Positions 8,561 to 18,552 of a stretch of 64,000 nt of DNA are shown here, one piece after another. Under the pieces are notes generated by a model. It saw nothing but the letters and a program-made list of their open reading frames with translations. It was not told the DNA's origin and did not search any database. The stretch's first letter is position 1. Each line of letters opens with the position of its first letter. The stretch comes from DASSJT01 sp035691065 (lineage in GTDB: Bacteria > Actinomycetota > Actinomycetes > Actinomycetales > Dermatophilaceae). The DNA is taken from the NCBI GenBank assembly GCA_035691065.1, contig DASSJT010000087.1:1-64000 (forward strand), given 5' to 3'. A program made the translations under genes and the position numbers.

Positions 8561-10279
8561 TCACCGCTGGTAGACGGTGGCCTCCCAGGGCTGCAGGCGC
8601 ACGGGGCCGGCGCCCAGCTTGGCCGGGTCGTCGTAGTTGCTCAGGAGGGGTGTACCGGACCAGCTGTCGCTGTCCGCCTGGTCGAGCTCGACCGGCTCGC
8701 TCGTCATGTTGGCGACGACGAGGAGGCGGTCGTCGTCGAGGTGGCGCTCGAACGCATAGACCTGCGGGTGCTCCGGGATGAGCATCTCGAAGTGGCCGTG
8801 TGCGACGACCGCATTGGTGTGGCGCAGGGCGATCAGCGCCCTGTAGTGGGCCAGCACAGACGTGGGGTCGTCAACCTGGTCGGCGGCATTGATCTGCACG
8901 TGGTTGGGGTTGACCCCGATCCAGGGCTTACCGGTCGTGAAGCCGGCCTGGGCGGTGCTGTCCCACTGCATCGGGGTGCGGGCGTTGTCGCGGCTGCGCT
9001 CCTGGAGGGAGGCGAGGACGAGGTCCGGGTCGGCACCGAAGAGGGTCGCCTCGTGGAAGTGGTTGAGCGACTCGATGTCGCGGAAGGCGGTGAGGTCGGT
9101 GAATGCCCCGTTGGTCATCCCGAGCTCCTCCCCCTGGTAGACGTAAGGAGTCCCGCGGTGCAGGTGGAGAACCGTTGCCAGCGCCTTGGCGGACACCTCG
9201 CGGAACTTGTCCGAGTCGTCGCCGAACCGGCTCACCGCTCGTGGCTGGTCGTGGTTGTCCCAGTACAGCGAGTTCCAGCCGCGCTCGGCGAGGCCCTTCT
9301 GCCAGCGGCCCAGCGACGACTTGAGGTCGGTGAGCTGCAGCGGCCGCAGGTCCCACTTGCCGCCCGGCCCGATGTCGAGCGAGACATGCTCGAACTGGAA
9401 GACCATGTCGACCTCGGCCCGGTCGGGGTCCGTGAACAGGACAGCGTCCTCGACGGTCACACCCGGCATCTCACCCACGGTGATGAAGTCGCCCTGCCGG
9501 CCGGCGAAGACCTCGCGGGTCATCTCGTGCAGGAACTCGTGGATGCGAGGTCCACAGCTGGTGAGCGCCCCGGGGGGCGCATAGAGCTTCCCCGGCAGCT
9601 TCTCGGCGTCGGGCAGGTCCGGCACCTTGGAGATCATGTTGATGACGTCCATGCGGAAGCCGTCGACCCCGCGGTCGAGCCACCAGCGCATCATCGCGTA
9701 GACCGCCTGGCGCACCTCGGGGTTCTCCCAGTTGAGGTCGGGCTGCTTGCGGCTGAACAGGTGCAGGTAGTACTGGCCGGTCTTCTCGTCCCACTCCCAC
9801 GCCGACCCGCTGAAGAAGGAGCCCCAGTTGTTGGGCTCGGCACCGTCCTCGCCTCCAGTGGTCCCCGGACGGGCGTCTCGCCACCAGTACCAGTCGCGCT
9901 TGGGGCTGTCCACCGCCGACCGGGACTCAACGAACCACGGGTGCTCGTCGGAGGTGTGGTTGACGACCAGGTCCATGACGATCTTGAGGCCGCGCTCATG
10001 GGCTGCGGCGATCAGCGCATCCATCTCCTCGAGCGTTCCGAACAGCGGGTCGATGTCCTGGTAGTCGCTGATGTCGTAGCCGTTGTCGTCCATGGGGGAC
10101 CGGTAGACCGGGGACAGCCAGATGACATCGACGCCCAGAGCCGCGAGGTAGTCGAGGTGCTGGCAGATGCCGGCGAGGTCACCGATCCCGTTGCCTTCGC
10201 TGTCGGCGAAGCTGCGGGGGTAGATCTGGTACACGACAGCCGATCGCCACCAGGGCGCCTTGCGGTCCGGATCCTCCAC
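8561..10279 (-). CDS. GH13 alpha-glucosidase / oligo-1,6-glucosidase family
   Basis: Cytosolic alpha-amylase-family enzyme of 572 residues, the usual length for the alpha-glucosidase/oligo-1,6-glucosidase subfamily. All conserved regions are visible: DLVVNHTSDEH (I), QPDLNWENP (V), GFRMDVINMISK with the nucleophile Asp (II), TVGEMPGV with the acid/base Glu (III) and YWDNHDQPR (IV). QPDLN favours GH13 subfamily 31 and hydrolysis of short alpha-glucosides. The GTG at 10279 has GGAG seven bases upstream. No transporter or LacI regulator lies alongside. It is divergent from the EF-G-like gene and followed by a strong hairpin. Confidence 0.9.
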   Translation of the reverse strand: MEDPDRKAPWWRSAVVYQIYPRSFADSEGNGIGDLAGICQHLDYLAALGVDVIWLSPVYRSPMDDNGYDISDYQDIDPLFGTLEEMDALIAAAHERGLKIVMDLVVNHTSDEHPWFVESRSAVDSPKRDWYWWRDARPGTTGGEDGAEPNNWGSFFSGSAWEWDEKTGQYYLHLFSRKQPDLNWENPEVRQAVYAMMRWWLDRGVDGFRMDVINMISKVPDLPDAEKLPGKLYAPPGALTSCGPRIHEFLHEMTREVFAGRQGDFITVGEMPGVTVEDAVLFTDPDRAEVDMVFQFEHVSLDIGPGGKWDLRPLQLTDLKSSLGRWQKGLAERGWNSLYWDNHDQPRAVSRFGDDSDKFREVSAKALATVLHLHRGTPYVYQGEELGMTNGAFTDLTAFRDIESLNHFHEATLFGADPDLVLASLQERSRDNARTPMQWDSTAQAGFTTGKPWIGVNPNHVQINAADQVDDPTSVLAHYRALIALRHTNAVVAHGHFEMLIPEHPQVYAFERHLDDDRLLVVANMTSEPVELDQADSDSWSGTPLLSNYDDPAKLGAGPVRLQPWEATVYQR

Positions 10280-10516
10280 GTCGCTCTCCTTCGTGTCGGT
10301 GGTTCGTCGGTGATTCGTCGATGTTCCGGCGGTGTCTGGGATGGCCCCATCCAAAGCAGCCCTTACCCTTGTGCGCCCGGTTTGGCACGTCAAGAACAGG
10401 TGAGTCGGCCCCGCAGCTCCACCGTGACCCGGGTCGCCGCCGAACCGCCGCAACGCGCCCCACCGGCATACTTCTTCCCCTTGTGCCCGCAGGCCAGCGG
10501 GAGCAAGGTGGGATCC

Positions 10517-12616
10517 ATGAACCGCTCCCCCGAGTCCAGCGCCGCGCTCGACCCCACGTCGCCCGAACAGATCCGCAATGTCGTCATCCTCGGGCCCCCC
10601 GGATCTGGCAAGACCGCGCTGTTCGAGCGGCTGGTTTCTGAGCGGGTGCCCGGCCGCCGGGTGAAGGAGTCCCGCGAGTCCTCCACGGCCCTTGGGGTTG
10701 CCTCGGTCCCGTGGGAGGAGGTGGTCATCAACCTGGTCGACACCCCCGGGCACCCCGACTTCGTCGGCGAGGTGCGTGCGGGACTCAGGGCCGCTGACGC
10801 GGCCCTTTTCGCTGTCTCCGCAGCCGACGGCGTCGACGAGGCCACCCGGCTCCTCTGGCGGGAGTGCGAGGTCGTGGGGATGCCCCGCGCCATCGCGATC
10901 ACCAAGCTCGAGCAGGCACGAGCGGACTTCGACGCGACGGTCGAGGCGTGTCGCAAGGTGCTCGGCGACGCCCAGCCGCTGAGCGTCCCGATCATGAGCG
11001 AGGGCTCGGTCACTGGCAGCCTCGGCCTGATGTCGCAGCAGACGCGCGACCACTCGCGGGGCGAGCCGGTCGAGCGCGACCCCAGCGGCGACGAGACGGC
11101 CAGCCTGGAGCAGGCCCGTGGCGCGCTGATCGAGTCGCTGATCGAGGAGTCCGAGGACGACGAGCTGCTCGAACGCTACCTGGGCGGCGAGGAGATCGAC
11201 TTCGAGGCCCTGCGCGAGGACCTGCGCACCGCGATCGCGACGGCCAGGTTCTTCCCGGTCATCCCGACCCACGCCCCGAACGGCGTGGGCGTCACGGAGA
11301 TCTTCGAGCTCATCGAGCGCGGGTTCCCCTCACCGGTCGGGGCGGCCGTGCCGCGCGTCTACACACCGGCGGGCGGCACGATCGACGGTGTCGCATGCGA
11401 CCCGGACGCCCCTCTGGTCGCCGAGGTCATCCGCACGACCACCGACCCCTACGTCGGGCGCCTGTCACTGGTGCGGGTCTTCGCGGGGACCATGCGCCCC
11501 GACCAGCCGGTGCACGTGAGCGGTCACCTAGGGCAGTTCGTCGAACACCTGGGCGAGGGCCACGGCGACCACGACAGCGACGACGAGCGGATCGGCCCGC
11601 TGTCAGCGCCGATCGTCGACGACGCCCGGCCCAAGACGGCGGCGATCGCCGGGGACGTCGCGCTCGTCGCCAAGCTGAACTCGGCCGAGACGTCTGACAC
11701 GCTGTCCAGCCGCGACCGGCCGGCCTTGGTGGAGCCCTGGGTCCTGCCTGACCCGCTGCTGCCCGTCGCCATCCACGCGATGTCGAAGGGGGACGAGGAC
11801 AAGCTCGCGTCGTCGTTGCAGCGGATGGTCGCCGAGGACGTCACGATGCGGCTGGAGCGCAACGCCGAGACCCACCAGCTCGTGCTGTGGGCCATGGGGC
11901 CGGCCCATGTCGACCAGCTCATCGCCGCGCTCCACGACCGCTTCCACGTGGCGGTCGAGGCCGAGCCGGTGCGGACGGCGCTGCGGGAGACGTTCGTGAG
12001 CCGCACCGAGACCCAGGGCAGGCTGGTCAAGCAGTCCGGAGGGCATGGGCAGTATGCCGTGTGCCGGCTCGAGATCGAGCCTCTCGGCCGCGGCGAGGGC
12101 ATCGAGTTCGTCGACAAGGTGGTGGGCGGCGCCGTGCCGCGCCAGTACATCCCCTCGGTGGAGAAAGGGGTGCGCTCGCAGCTGGGCAAGGGCGTGCTCG
12201 CCGGCTACCCCGTGGTCGACGTCAGGATCACCTTGGTCGACGGGAAGGCACACTCGGTCGACTCCTCCGACATGGCGTTCCAGACCGCCGCGGAGATGGC
12301 CCTGCGCGAAGCGGCCAACGCCAACGTCGTGAGCCTCCTCGAACCCATCGACACCGTCGACATCACCGTGGCCGACGAGTCGGTCGGTGCGGTGCTGGCC
12401 GACCTGCGCGGGCGCCGGGGCCAGGTGCACGGCACCGAGCCGTCGAACATCGCCGGCATGACGGTGATCCATGCCGAGGTGCCGGAGCGCGAACTGTCGC
12501 GCTATCCGATCGACCTTCGCTCGGTGTCACACGGCACCGGAAGCTTCACCCGAAGCTTCGCCCGCTACGACTACCTGCCACCCGCCCTCACGCGGGACGT
12601 CATGGCCGAGGCCTGA
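10517..12616 (+). CDS. Elongation factor G-like GTPase (EF-G2 type)
   Basis: This 699-residue protein has EF-G architecture: an N-terminal GTPase, domain II, and the C-terminal domains with GGHGQYAVCRLEIEP and GLSxxD-like segments. The P-loop GPPGSGKT is at 26-33 and the G3 motif DTPGH at 75-79. The G4 position reads TKLE (129-132) instead of the canonical NKxD, and an acidic insertion occurs near 180-215. It matches the actinobacterial second EF-G paralogue, for which the mycobacterial member reportedly lacks translocation activity (family knowledge). ATG 10517 has AAGGTGG upstream. The 237-bp gap to the divergent glucosidase gene should hold both promoters. Confidence 0.85.
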   Translation: MNRSPESSAALDPTSPEQIRNVVILGPPGSGKTALFERLVSERVPGRRVKESRESSTALGVASVPWEEVVINLVDTPGHPDFVGEVRAGLRAADAALFAVSAADGVDEATRLLWRECEVVGMPRAIAITKLEQARADFDATVEACRKVLGDAQPLSVPIMSEGSVTGSLGLMSQQTRDHSRGEPVERDPSGDETASLEQARGALIESLIEESEDDELLERYLGGEEIDFEALREDLRTAIATARFFPVIPTHAPNGVGVTEIFELIERGFPSPVGAAVPRVYTPAGGTIDGVACDPDAPLVAEVIRTTTDPYVGRLSLVRVFAGTMRPDQPVHVSGHLGQFVEHLGEGHGDHDSDDERIGPLSAPIVDDARPKTAAIAGDVALVAKLNSAETSDTLSSRDRPALVEPWVLPDPLLPVAIHAMSKGDEDKLASSLQRMVAEDVTMRLERNAETHQLVLWAMGPAHVDQLIAALHDRFHVAVEAEPVRTALRETFVSRTETQGRLVKQSGGHGQYAVCRLEIEPLGRGEGIEFVDKVVGGAVPRQYIPSVEKGVRSQLGKGVLAGYPVVDVRITLVDGKAHSVDSSDMAFQTAAEMALREAANANVVSLLEPIDTVDITVADESVGAVLADLRGRRGQVHGTEPSNIAGMTVIHAEVPERELSRYPIDLRSVSHGTGSFTRSFARYDYLPPALTRDVMAEA

Positions 12617-12655
12617 CCAGGGCTCCACAAACGAGCCGCTAGGGGCGCGAGCCAA

Positions 12656-12695
12656 GTCAGATGCCGCGGCGGCCCAGGTCAGATGCCGCGGCGGC
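12656..12695. repeat. 18-bp direct repeat (two copies) at a stop codon
   Basis: GTCAGATGCCGCGGCGGC occurs at 12656-12673 and 12678-12695. The second copy contains the stop and last codons of the minus-strand 2TM gene. The first copy duplicates them in the intergenic space, which points to a recent local duplication. Confidence 0.85.
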
Positions 12696-12996
12696 GCAGC
12701 CGCTCCATCTCCGCCTCGATCTGGGCTGGGCCAGGCCCCGGCGAGAGGACGTCCCATGCGTGGAACACGATGCCGATCCCCCAGCCGAGGAGAATGAACA
12801 CCGGCCAGAAGAAGCCGGCCCCCGTCGTCCACCAGATGCCGATCAGCAGGGCGTTGACCGTGATGTAGGAGATCAGGTGCCCCACGAAGTCCCTCTTGTC
12901 CTTCAGCCGCTTCTGCGCCAGAGCGCGCAGCTCCTCCTCATCGCGCATTGAACCGCTCGGAACCACGTCCGGTCGATGCTGCAGGTCCTCAGCCAT
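12679..12996 (-). CDS. 2TM domain-containing protein
   Basis: Small 105-residue protein with a charged N-terminus, a helix RALAQKRLKDKRDFVGHLISY, two membrane helices (about 56-72 and 78-96) and a basic tail ending RRRGI. This is the pattern of the 2TM domain family (PF13239), of unknown function, often beside sensor kinases. ATG 12996 has GGAG upstream. Its start overlaps the end of the preceding membrane-protein gene by eight bases, suggesting translational coupling. Confidence 0.78.
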   Translation of the reverse strand: MAEDLQHRPDVVPSGSMRDEEELRALAQKRLKDKRDFVGHLISYITVNALLIGIWWTTGAGFFWPVFILLGWGIGIVFHAWDVLSPGPGPAQIEAEMERLRRRGI

Positions 12997-13450
12997 GGTT
13001 TCTCCTTCCCTCTCCTCCAGCCTGCGCCGTACTGCCAGCAGCACTAGGGCCCATCGTCCCGAGGCCGCAGGCCAGGGCCAGGGCCAGCGCCGTCGGAAGG
13101 AAGAACAGCCCGACACTGAGGAGGGCCAGCACGCTCAGGGCCGTCAAGAGGCCGACTGCCGCCCATGCGGCCAGGACCGCACCGTGCCGGGAGCCGCCGG
13201 ACCAGAGGGCCCAGGCCACGACCGCGGTTGCGACCAGAGGCGCCGCCACGACCACGAGCGCCCACGGCCCGTTGACCTCGACGAGGGTTGCCGTGTCGCG
13301 GACGACCTCGCCGCCGGTCGACCGCGTCTCCGACTCGTAGGCCGGCACCGTCACGGCCGACACGAGGAGGACCCCGCTCCACACCACCGCGAACCCGAGC
13401 GCGACGGCCGCGCCCCTGCCGACATGTGTCCCCGATGCAGTCTGCGCCAC
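12989..13450 (-). CDS. Hypothetical four-helix membrane protein
   Basis: The 153-residue product has four hydrophobic segments (about 14-34, 62-80, 91-113 and 116-130). A polar extracytoplasmic loop after the first helix contains YESETRSTGGEVVRDTATLVE. I recognise no family. The stop overlaps the start of the downstream 2TM gene by eight bases, so the two are probably made together. A GTG start at 13450 is assumed. It is divergent from dnaK. Confidence 0.6.
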   Translation of the reverse strand: MAQTASGTHVGRGAAVALGFAVVWSGVLLVSAVTVPAYESETRSTGGEVVRDTATLVEVNGPWALVVVAAPLVATAVVAWALWSGGSRHGAVLAAWAAVGLLTALSVLALLSVGLFFLPTALALALACGLGTMGPSAAGSTAQAGGEGRRNHG

Positions 13451-13599
13451 GTCTGATCACACCTCCGGTCCGACGATGCCACCGGTGCAGCGACTCGGCA
13501 ATGCACCGGCTGGGACAACCGGCCCGCGCGGAGAGATCCGTGAGGGCGCAGACCTGAGCAGACCAGCGGTATGCCGGGAACAATCGTCCGGGCAGGAAA

Positions 13600-13620
13600 G
13601 TTGAGCCGAGTGGACGCAAG
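13600..13620 (+). promoter_or_regulatory. HAIR element (HspR operator) upstream of dnaK
   Basis: The consensus HspR operator is CTTGAGT-N7-ACTCAAG. Here GTTGAGC, seven bases, and ACGCAAG match 11 of 14 positions at exact spacing. A TTGACA at 13637-13642 may be the -35 of the dnaK promoter with a weak -10 near 13661, so bound HspR would sit just upstream. The rest of the 316-bp gap 13451-13766 holds a short repeat array and no gene. Confidence 0.8.
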
Positions 13621-13700
13621 TTTGCGGAGTGCGGTTTTGACAAGACCGGCCGTCACCGAGCAGATTTGGCGCAGATACAGCAGCACCCCTGGCAGACCCT

Positions 13701-13746
13701 CAGCAGTACCCACCCAGCAGTACCACCAGCAGTACCCACCAGCAGG
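13701..13746. repeat. Short CAGCAGTACCCACC direct repeats in the dnaK leader
   Basis: Near-identical 12-14-base units CAGCAGTACC(CA)CC begin at 13701, 13715, 13727 and, truncated, 13740, just before the AAGGAG Shine-Dalgarno of dnaK. They lie in the presumed 5' untranslated region. Confidence 0.75.
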
Positions 13747-13766
13747 AACCAGCAAGGAGACATCCC

Positions 13767-15640
<1,874 letters not shown>

Positions 15641-15644
<4 letters not shown>

Positions 15645-16396
15645 CCGACTCCTCCCACGGCTCCTTCGGCCCGCAGGACGGCGACGACGTGACTCCCCAG
15701 GGCACGCCTGACGTCGGGCTCGAGGACGTCGTCATCGAGGACGTCGCCACTGACGACGTCACGACCGAGGGCGTCACTACAGAGGGCGTCACGACCGAGG
15801 ACGTCACGACCGAGGACGTCACTGGCGAGGACGTCAACACCGAGGTGGTCAACGACACCCCAGGGGAGGGCGCGGCTCCCGCGCCCTCCCCTCACGGGGA
15901 GCCCGAGGTCGGTATGCCGGCCGGCGCCGCCGGCACCGCCGTGGGTGTGCACCCCGATACGGTGCTGGCCGCGGAGCGCCTCGCGGACCTGCAGCGGCTC
16001 CAGGCGGAGTACGTCAACTACAAGAAGCGTGTCGACCGCGACCGCGCCATGGTTCAGGAGCTCGCGGTGCACTCGGTGATCGAGGCGCTGTTGCCGGTCC
16101 TCGACGACATCAACGCTGCGCGGCAGCACGGCGACCTGGAGTCGGGCCCGTTCGCGGCCATAGCCGACAAGCTCGAGTCGACCCTCGGCAAGTTCGGACT
16201 CGAGCGCTACGGCGGCACGGGTGAGCTCTTCGACCCCAGCCTGCACGAGGCGCTCATGCACGCTCCGTGGCCCCAGGACGGATCGCTCCCCGAGAGCGCT
16301 GCGTCCACCACCGTGGTGCAGGTCCTCCAGCCGGGTTACCGTGCCGGTGAGCGGGTCATTCGGCCGGCGCGAGTCGCGGTCGCGGATCCCGAGTAG
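15641..16396 (+). CDS. grpE: Nucleotide exchange factor GrpE with repetitive acidic N-terminus
   Basis: GrpE releases ADP from DnaK. The 251-residue product has the GrpE core from about residue 105: a long helix LADLQRLQAEYVNYKKRVDRD, then the beta domain with DPSLHEALMH, VVQVLQPGY and VIRPARVAVADP. The first ~100 residues are acidic and include eight copies of a DVTTE-like pentapeptide from a 15-bp DNA repeat; such a long tail is unusual in a family of about 180-220 residues. The GTG start overlaps the dnaK stop (GTGA), implying coupling. Confidence 0.95.
15725..15844. repeat. 15-bp in-frame minisatellite in grpE, eight units
   Basis: Eight 15-base units related to GACGTCACGACCGAG run from 15725 to 15844 and encode DV(T/A/N)xE pentapeptides in the disordered GrpE N-terminus. 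Several units are nearly identical in DNA as well as protein, suggesting recent slippage or unequal exchange. Confidence 0.9.
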
Positions 16397-16435
16397 CTGC
16401 AGGACATCTCACACCCTTGAGAGGAGGACGCCCGG

Positions 16436-17473
16436 ATGGCTAGCCAGGACTGGTTCGAGAAGGACTTCTACGCGATCCTCGGCGTCCCCCACGACGCCGA
16501 CGCCGGGCAGATCAAGAAGACCTACCGCAAGAAGGCGCGCGAGCTCCACCCCGACCAGAACCCGGGGGACACCCAGGCCGAGCAGAGGTTCAAGGACATC
16601 GGCGAGGCCTATGCCGTGCTGTCCGACCCCGACCAGCGCAAGCAGTACGACGCGATCCGGTCGATGTCGCACGGCGGCGCGCGGTTCACGGCCGGCGGTC
16701 CAGGCGGGTCGGGCGCAGGCTTTGAGGACCTCTTCTCCACGATGTTCGGTGGTGGCGGCGGGAACGTCCGGTTCAGCACGAGCGGAGGACCTGGCTTCCA
16801 GGGCAGCCGCCGGTCCGGAGCCGAGCCCGACTTGGAGGACCTGCTCGGTGGCCTGTTCACCCAGGGCGGCGGCACGGCATACCCAGGCTTCGGCGGCTAT
16901 GGGGCGCCCGCTGGACCTCGCCGTGGGCAGGACATCCAAGCGCGCACGGCGCTCTCCTTCCGCGATGCGGTCGAGGGCGCGACGGTCACCCTGACCACGT
17001 CGGAGGGCGGCCGCATCACCACCCGCATCCCACCCGGCGTCAAGGACGGGCAGAAGATCCGGCTCCGCGGCAAGGGCCACGCGGGGGAGCCGGGCGCGCC
17101 CGACGGTGACCTGATCCTCACGGTCTCGGTGGAGAAGCACCCGGTGTTCGGGCGTGAGGGCAACAACCTCACGGTCGACCTGCCTGTGACCTTCGCCGAG
17201 GCCGCCCTGGGCGCGACGGTGCAGCTGCCCACGCTCGGCGGCGATCCGGTCCGCGTCAAGATCCCGGCCGGCACACCCAGCGGGCGCGTGCTGCGCGTCA
17301 AGGGTCGGGGCGTCAAGACCAAGAGCGGCGAGGCAGGCGACCTGCTGGCCAAGGTCTCCGTCGTGGTGCCCCAACGCCTGACCGACGAGGCCAAGGCCGC
17401 CGTCGAGACGCTGCGCGCCGCAGATGACGGGTTCGATCCGCGGGCCGAGATGTTCGCCCGCTCCCAGGTGTGA
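16436..17473 (+). CDS. dnaJ: DnaJ-type co-chaperone without zinc finger
   Basis: Hsp40 partner of the adjacent DnaK, 345 residues. The J domain (about 8-73) has HPD at 38-40, followed by a Gly/Phe/Ser-rich linker (about 78-155) and the DnaJ C-terminal domains from about 160 (GQDIQARTALSFRDAVEGA, RIPPGVKDGQKIRLRGKG, VKIPAGTPSGRVLRVKGRG). The CxxCxGxG zinc-finger repeats of classical DnaJ are absent, so it is a class B/CbpA-like J protein. It lies 39 bases after grpE and six before hspR in the heat-shock operon. Confidence 0.93.
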   Translation: MASQDWFEKDFYAILGVPHDADAGQIKKTYRKKARELHPDQNPGDTQAEQRFKDIGEAYAVLSDPDQRKQYDAIRSMSHGGARFTAGGPGGSGAGFEDLFSTMFGGGGGNVRFSTSGGPGFQGSRRSGAEPDLEDLLGGLFTQGGGTAYPGFGGYGAPAGPRRGQDIQARTALSFRDAVEGATVTLTTSEGGRITTRIPPGVKDGQKIRLRGKGHAGEPGAPDGDLILTVSVEKHPVFGREGNNLTVDLPVTFAEAALGATVQLPTLGGDPVRVKIPAGTPSGRVLRVKGRGVKTKSGEAGDLLAKVSVVVPQRLTDEAKAAVETLRAADDGFDPRAEMFARSQV

Positions 17474-17479
17474 TGGCCC

Positions 17480-17929
17480 ATGGCCGAGTCGACTGGTTTC
17501 CCCGGGTTCTCGCCTGATGACGAGACCCCCGTCTTCGTCATCTCGGTCGCGGCCGAGCTGGCGGGCATGCATGCGCAGACCCTGCGGCAGTACGACCGGC
17601 TGGGGCTCGTGTCGCCCTCGCGCACCCGAGGAGGCGGGCGGCGCTACTCGGCTCGCGACATCGCCCTGCTGCGCGAGGTACAGCGGCTCTCCCAGGAGGG
17701 GATCAGCCTCACGGGCATCCAGCGGATCCTCGACCTCGAGGACCAGGTCGCCGCTCTTCGCGCCCGGGTCGCGCGGCTCGCGGCGGAGCTCGACGAGGCC
17801 CGATTTGCCGCCGCGTCGGGCCGGCGGGTGTTCTCGGTCGGCCCGGCTGGCGAGGCGGTCGCGCTGCGTGCGGGCCAGCGCCCGCGCAGCGGCCGGTCGC
17901 AGGCCCTCGTGGTCTGGCGTCCTCGGTGA
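17480..17929 (+). CDS. hspR: Heat-shock repressor HspR (MerR family)
   Basis: 149-residue MerR-like repressor. The winged helix-turn-helix VISVAAELAGMHAQTLRQYD starts near residue 20, with GGGRRYSARDIALLREVQRL following, then a dimerisation helix with heptad character (about 85-112). HspR binds HAIR sites with DnaK as co-repressor, closing a feedback loop. Both HAIR elements in this window (dnaK and clpB) should be its targets. It is the last gene of dnaK-grpE-dnaJ-hspR, the standard actinobacterial order. Confidence 0.93.
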   Translation: MAESTGFPGFSPDDETPVFVISVAAELAGMHAQTLRQYDRLGLVSPSRTRGGGRRYSARDIALLREVQRLSQEGISLTGIQRILDLEDQVAALRARVARLAAELDEARFAAASGRRVFSVGPAGEAVALRAGQRPRSGRSQALVVWRPR

Positions 17930-17940
17930 CGCACCGCCCG

Positions 17941-18072
17941 CAGCACGGCCCGCGCCACAGCACGTAGCACAGCCCGCAGCACGGCACACAGCACCGCCCG
18001 CAGCACGGCCCGCAGCATCGCGCACAGCAAGGCACGCAGCACGGCCCGCAGCATCGCGCACAGCAAGGCACG
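17941..18072. repeat. 12-bp minisatellite downstream of hspR, eleven units
   Basis: Eleven contiguous 12-base units of the type CAGCACGGCCCG fill the gap between hspR and the next gene. The last six form a perfect 36-bp duplication (18001-18036 equals 18037-18072). All frames read through as Ala/Arg/Pro/Ser-rich sequence, but there is no start with coding character. The array ends 30 bases before the next GTG. Confidence 0.93.
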
Positions 18073-18101
18073 CAGGCTGCACCCCACGGCATACTCCCTC
18101 T

Positions 18102-18383
18102 GTGACCCAGCACCTGATCGTCCTGCCCGAGCGCGCCACCGCCGAGGAGATCGCGGACGACCTCCGCCAAGAGGGCTTCGGGGAGGTGCGAGTCGTGCGG
18201 GAGGCGCTCGCGGGCGAGGACGACGCCGAGGCTCACGAGTGGGCCGTCTATGTCCGCGAGGACCGGGTCGACGACGAGGGCAGCGCCGTGGCCGAGGGCC
18301 TGCGCGAGCGGTTCCGGGCGCTGGCGGAGGCGCACGGCGGCTGGTACGACTCCCTGGACGACGGTGGTCCCGGCGGCGTTTAG
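18102..18383 (+). CDS. RraB-like small protein
   Basis: 93-residue acidic protein starting VTQHLIVLPERA. The pattern TAEEIADDLRQEGFGEV...WAVYVRED...LRERFRALAEAHGGWYD resembles the ribonuclease E inhibitor RraB fold (PF06877), judged from memory, so function is tentative. There is no Shine-Dalgarno; CATACT at 18090-18095 six bases before the GTG could be a leaderless -10. It follows directly on the 12-bp minisatellite. Confidence 0.65.
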   Translation: MTQHLIVLPERATAEEIADDLRQEGFGEVRVVREALAGEDDAEAHEWAVYVREDRVDDEGSAVAEGLRERFRALAEAHGGWYDSLDDGGPGGV

Positions 18384-18423
18384 CGCCCACTCAGCCCGAT
18401 CTGGCACACTCCCAGCGAACTCT

Positions 18424-18452
18424 CAGCCGCCCGCCGCAAGATTGGGCGGCTG
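18424..18452 (+). terminator. Candidate terminator hairpin after the RraB-like gene
   Basis: CAGCCGCCC (18424-18432) pairs with GGGCGGCTG (18444-18452), a 9-bp GC-rich stem with an 11-base loop, 40 bases after the stop. No T-run follows. Confidence 0.5.
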
Positions 18453-18460
18453 TCCCTGCC

Positions 18461-18496
18461 GTTCGGAAGGCCGTTCTGAAGGCCGTTCGGAAGGCA
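18461..18496. repeat. 12-bp repeat, three units
   Basis: Three units GTTCNGAAGGCC lie at 18461, 18473 and 18485, in the probable promoter or leader region of the LCP gene. Confidence 0.8.
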
Positions 18497-18552
18497 CGGG
18501 CCTTCAGACCTAGCATGTGTGGTTGCGGGACCCCTGCCCGCAGTCAGGTGGT

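Noticed and set aside
8408..10516. Long plus-strand frame reading into the EF-G-like gene
   Set aside because: It is antisense to a complete GH13 gene with all catalytic motifs; only the part from 10517 is real.
17941..18072. CRISPR or coding repeat protein
   Set aside because: 12-bp units without spacers; no start codon with good context in any frame.
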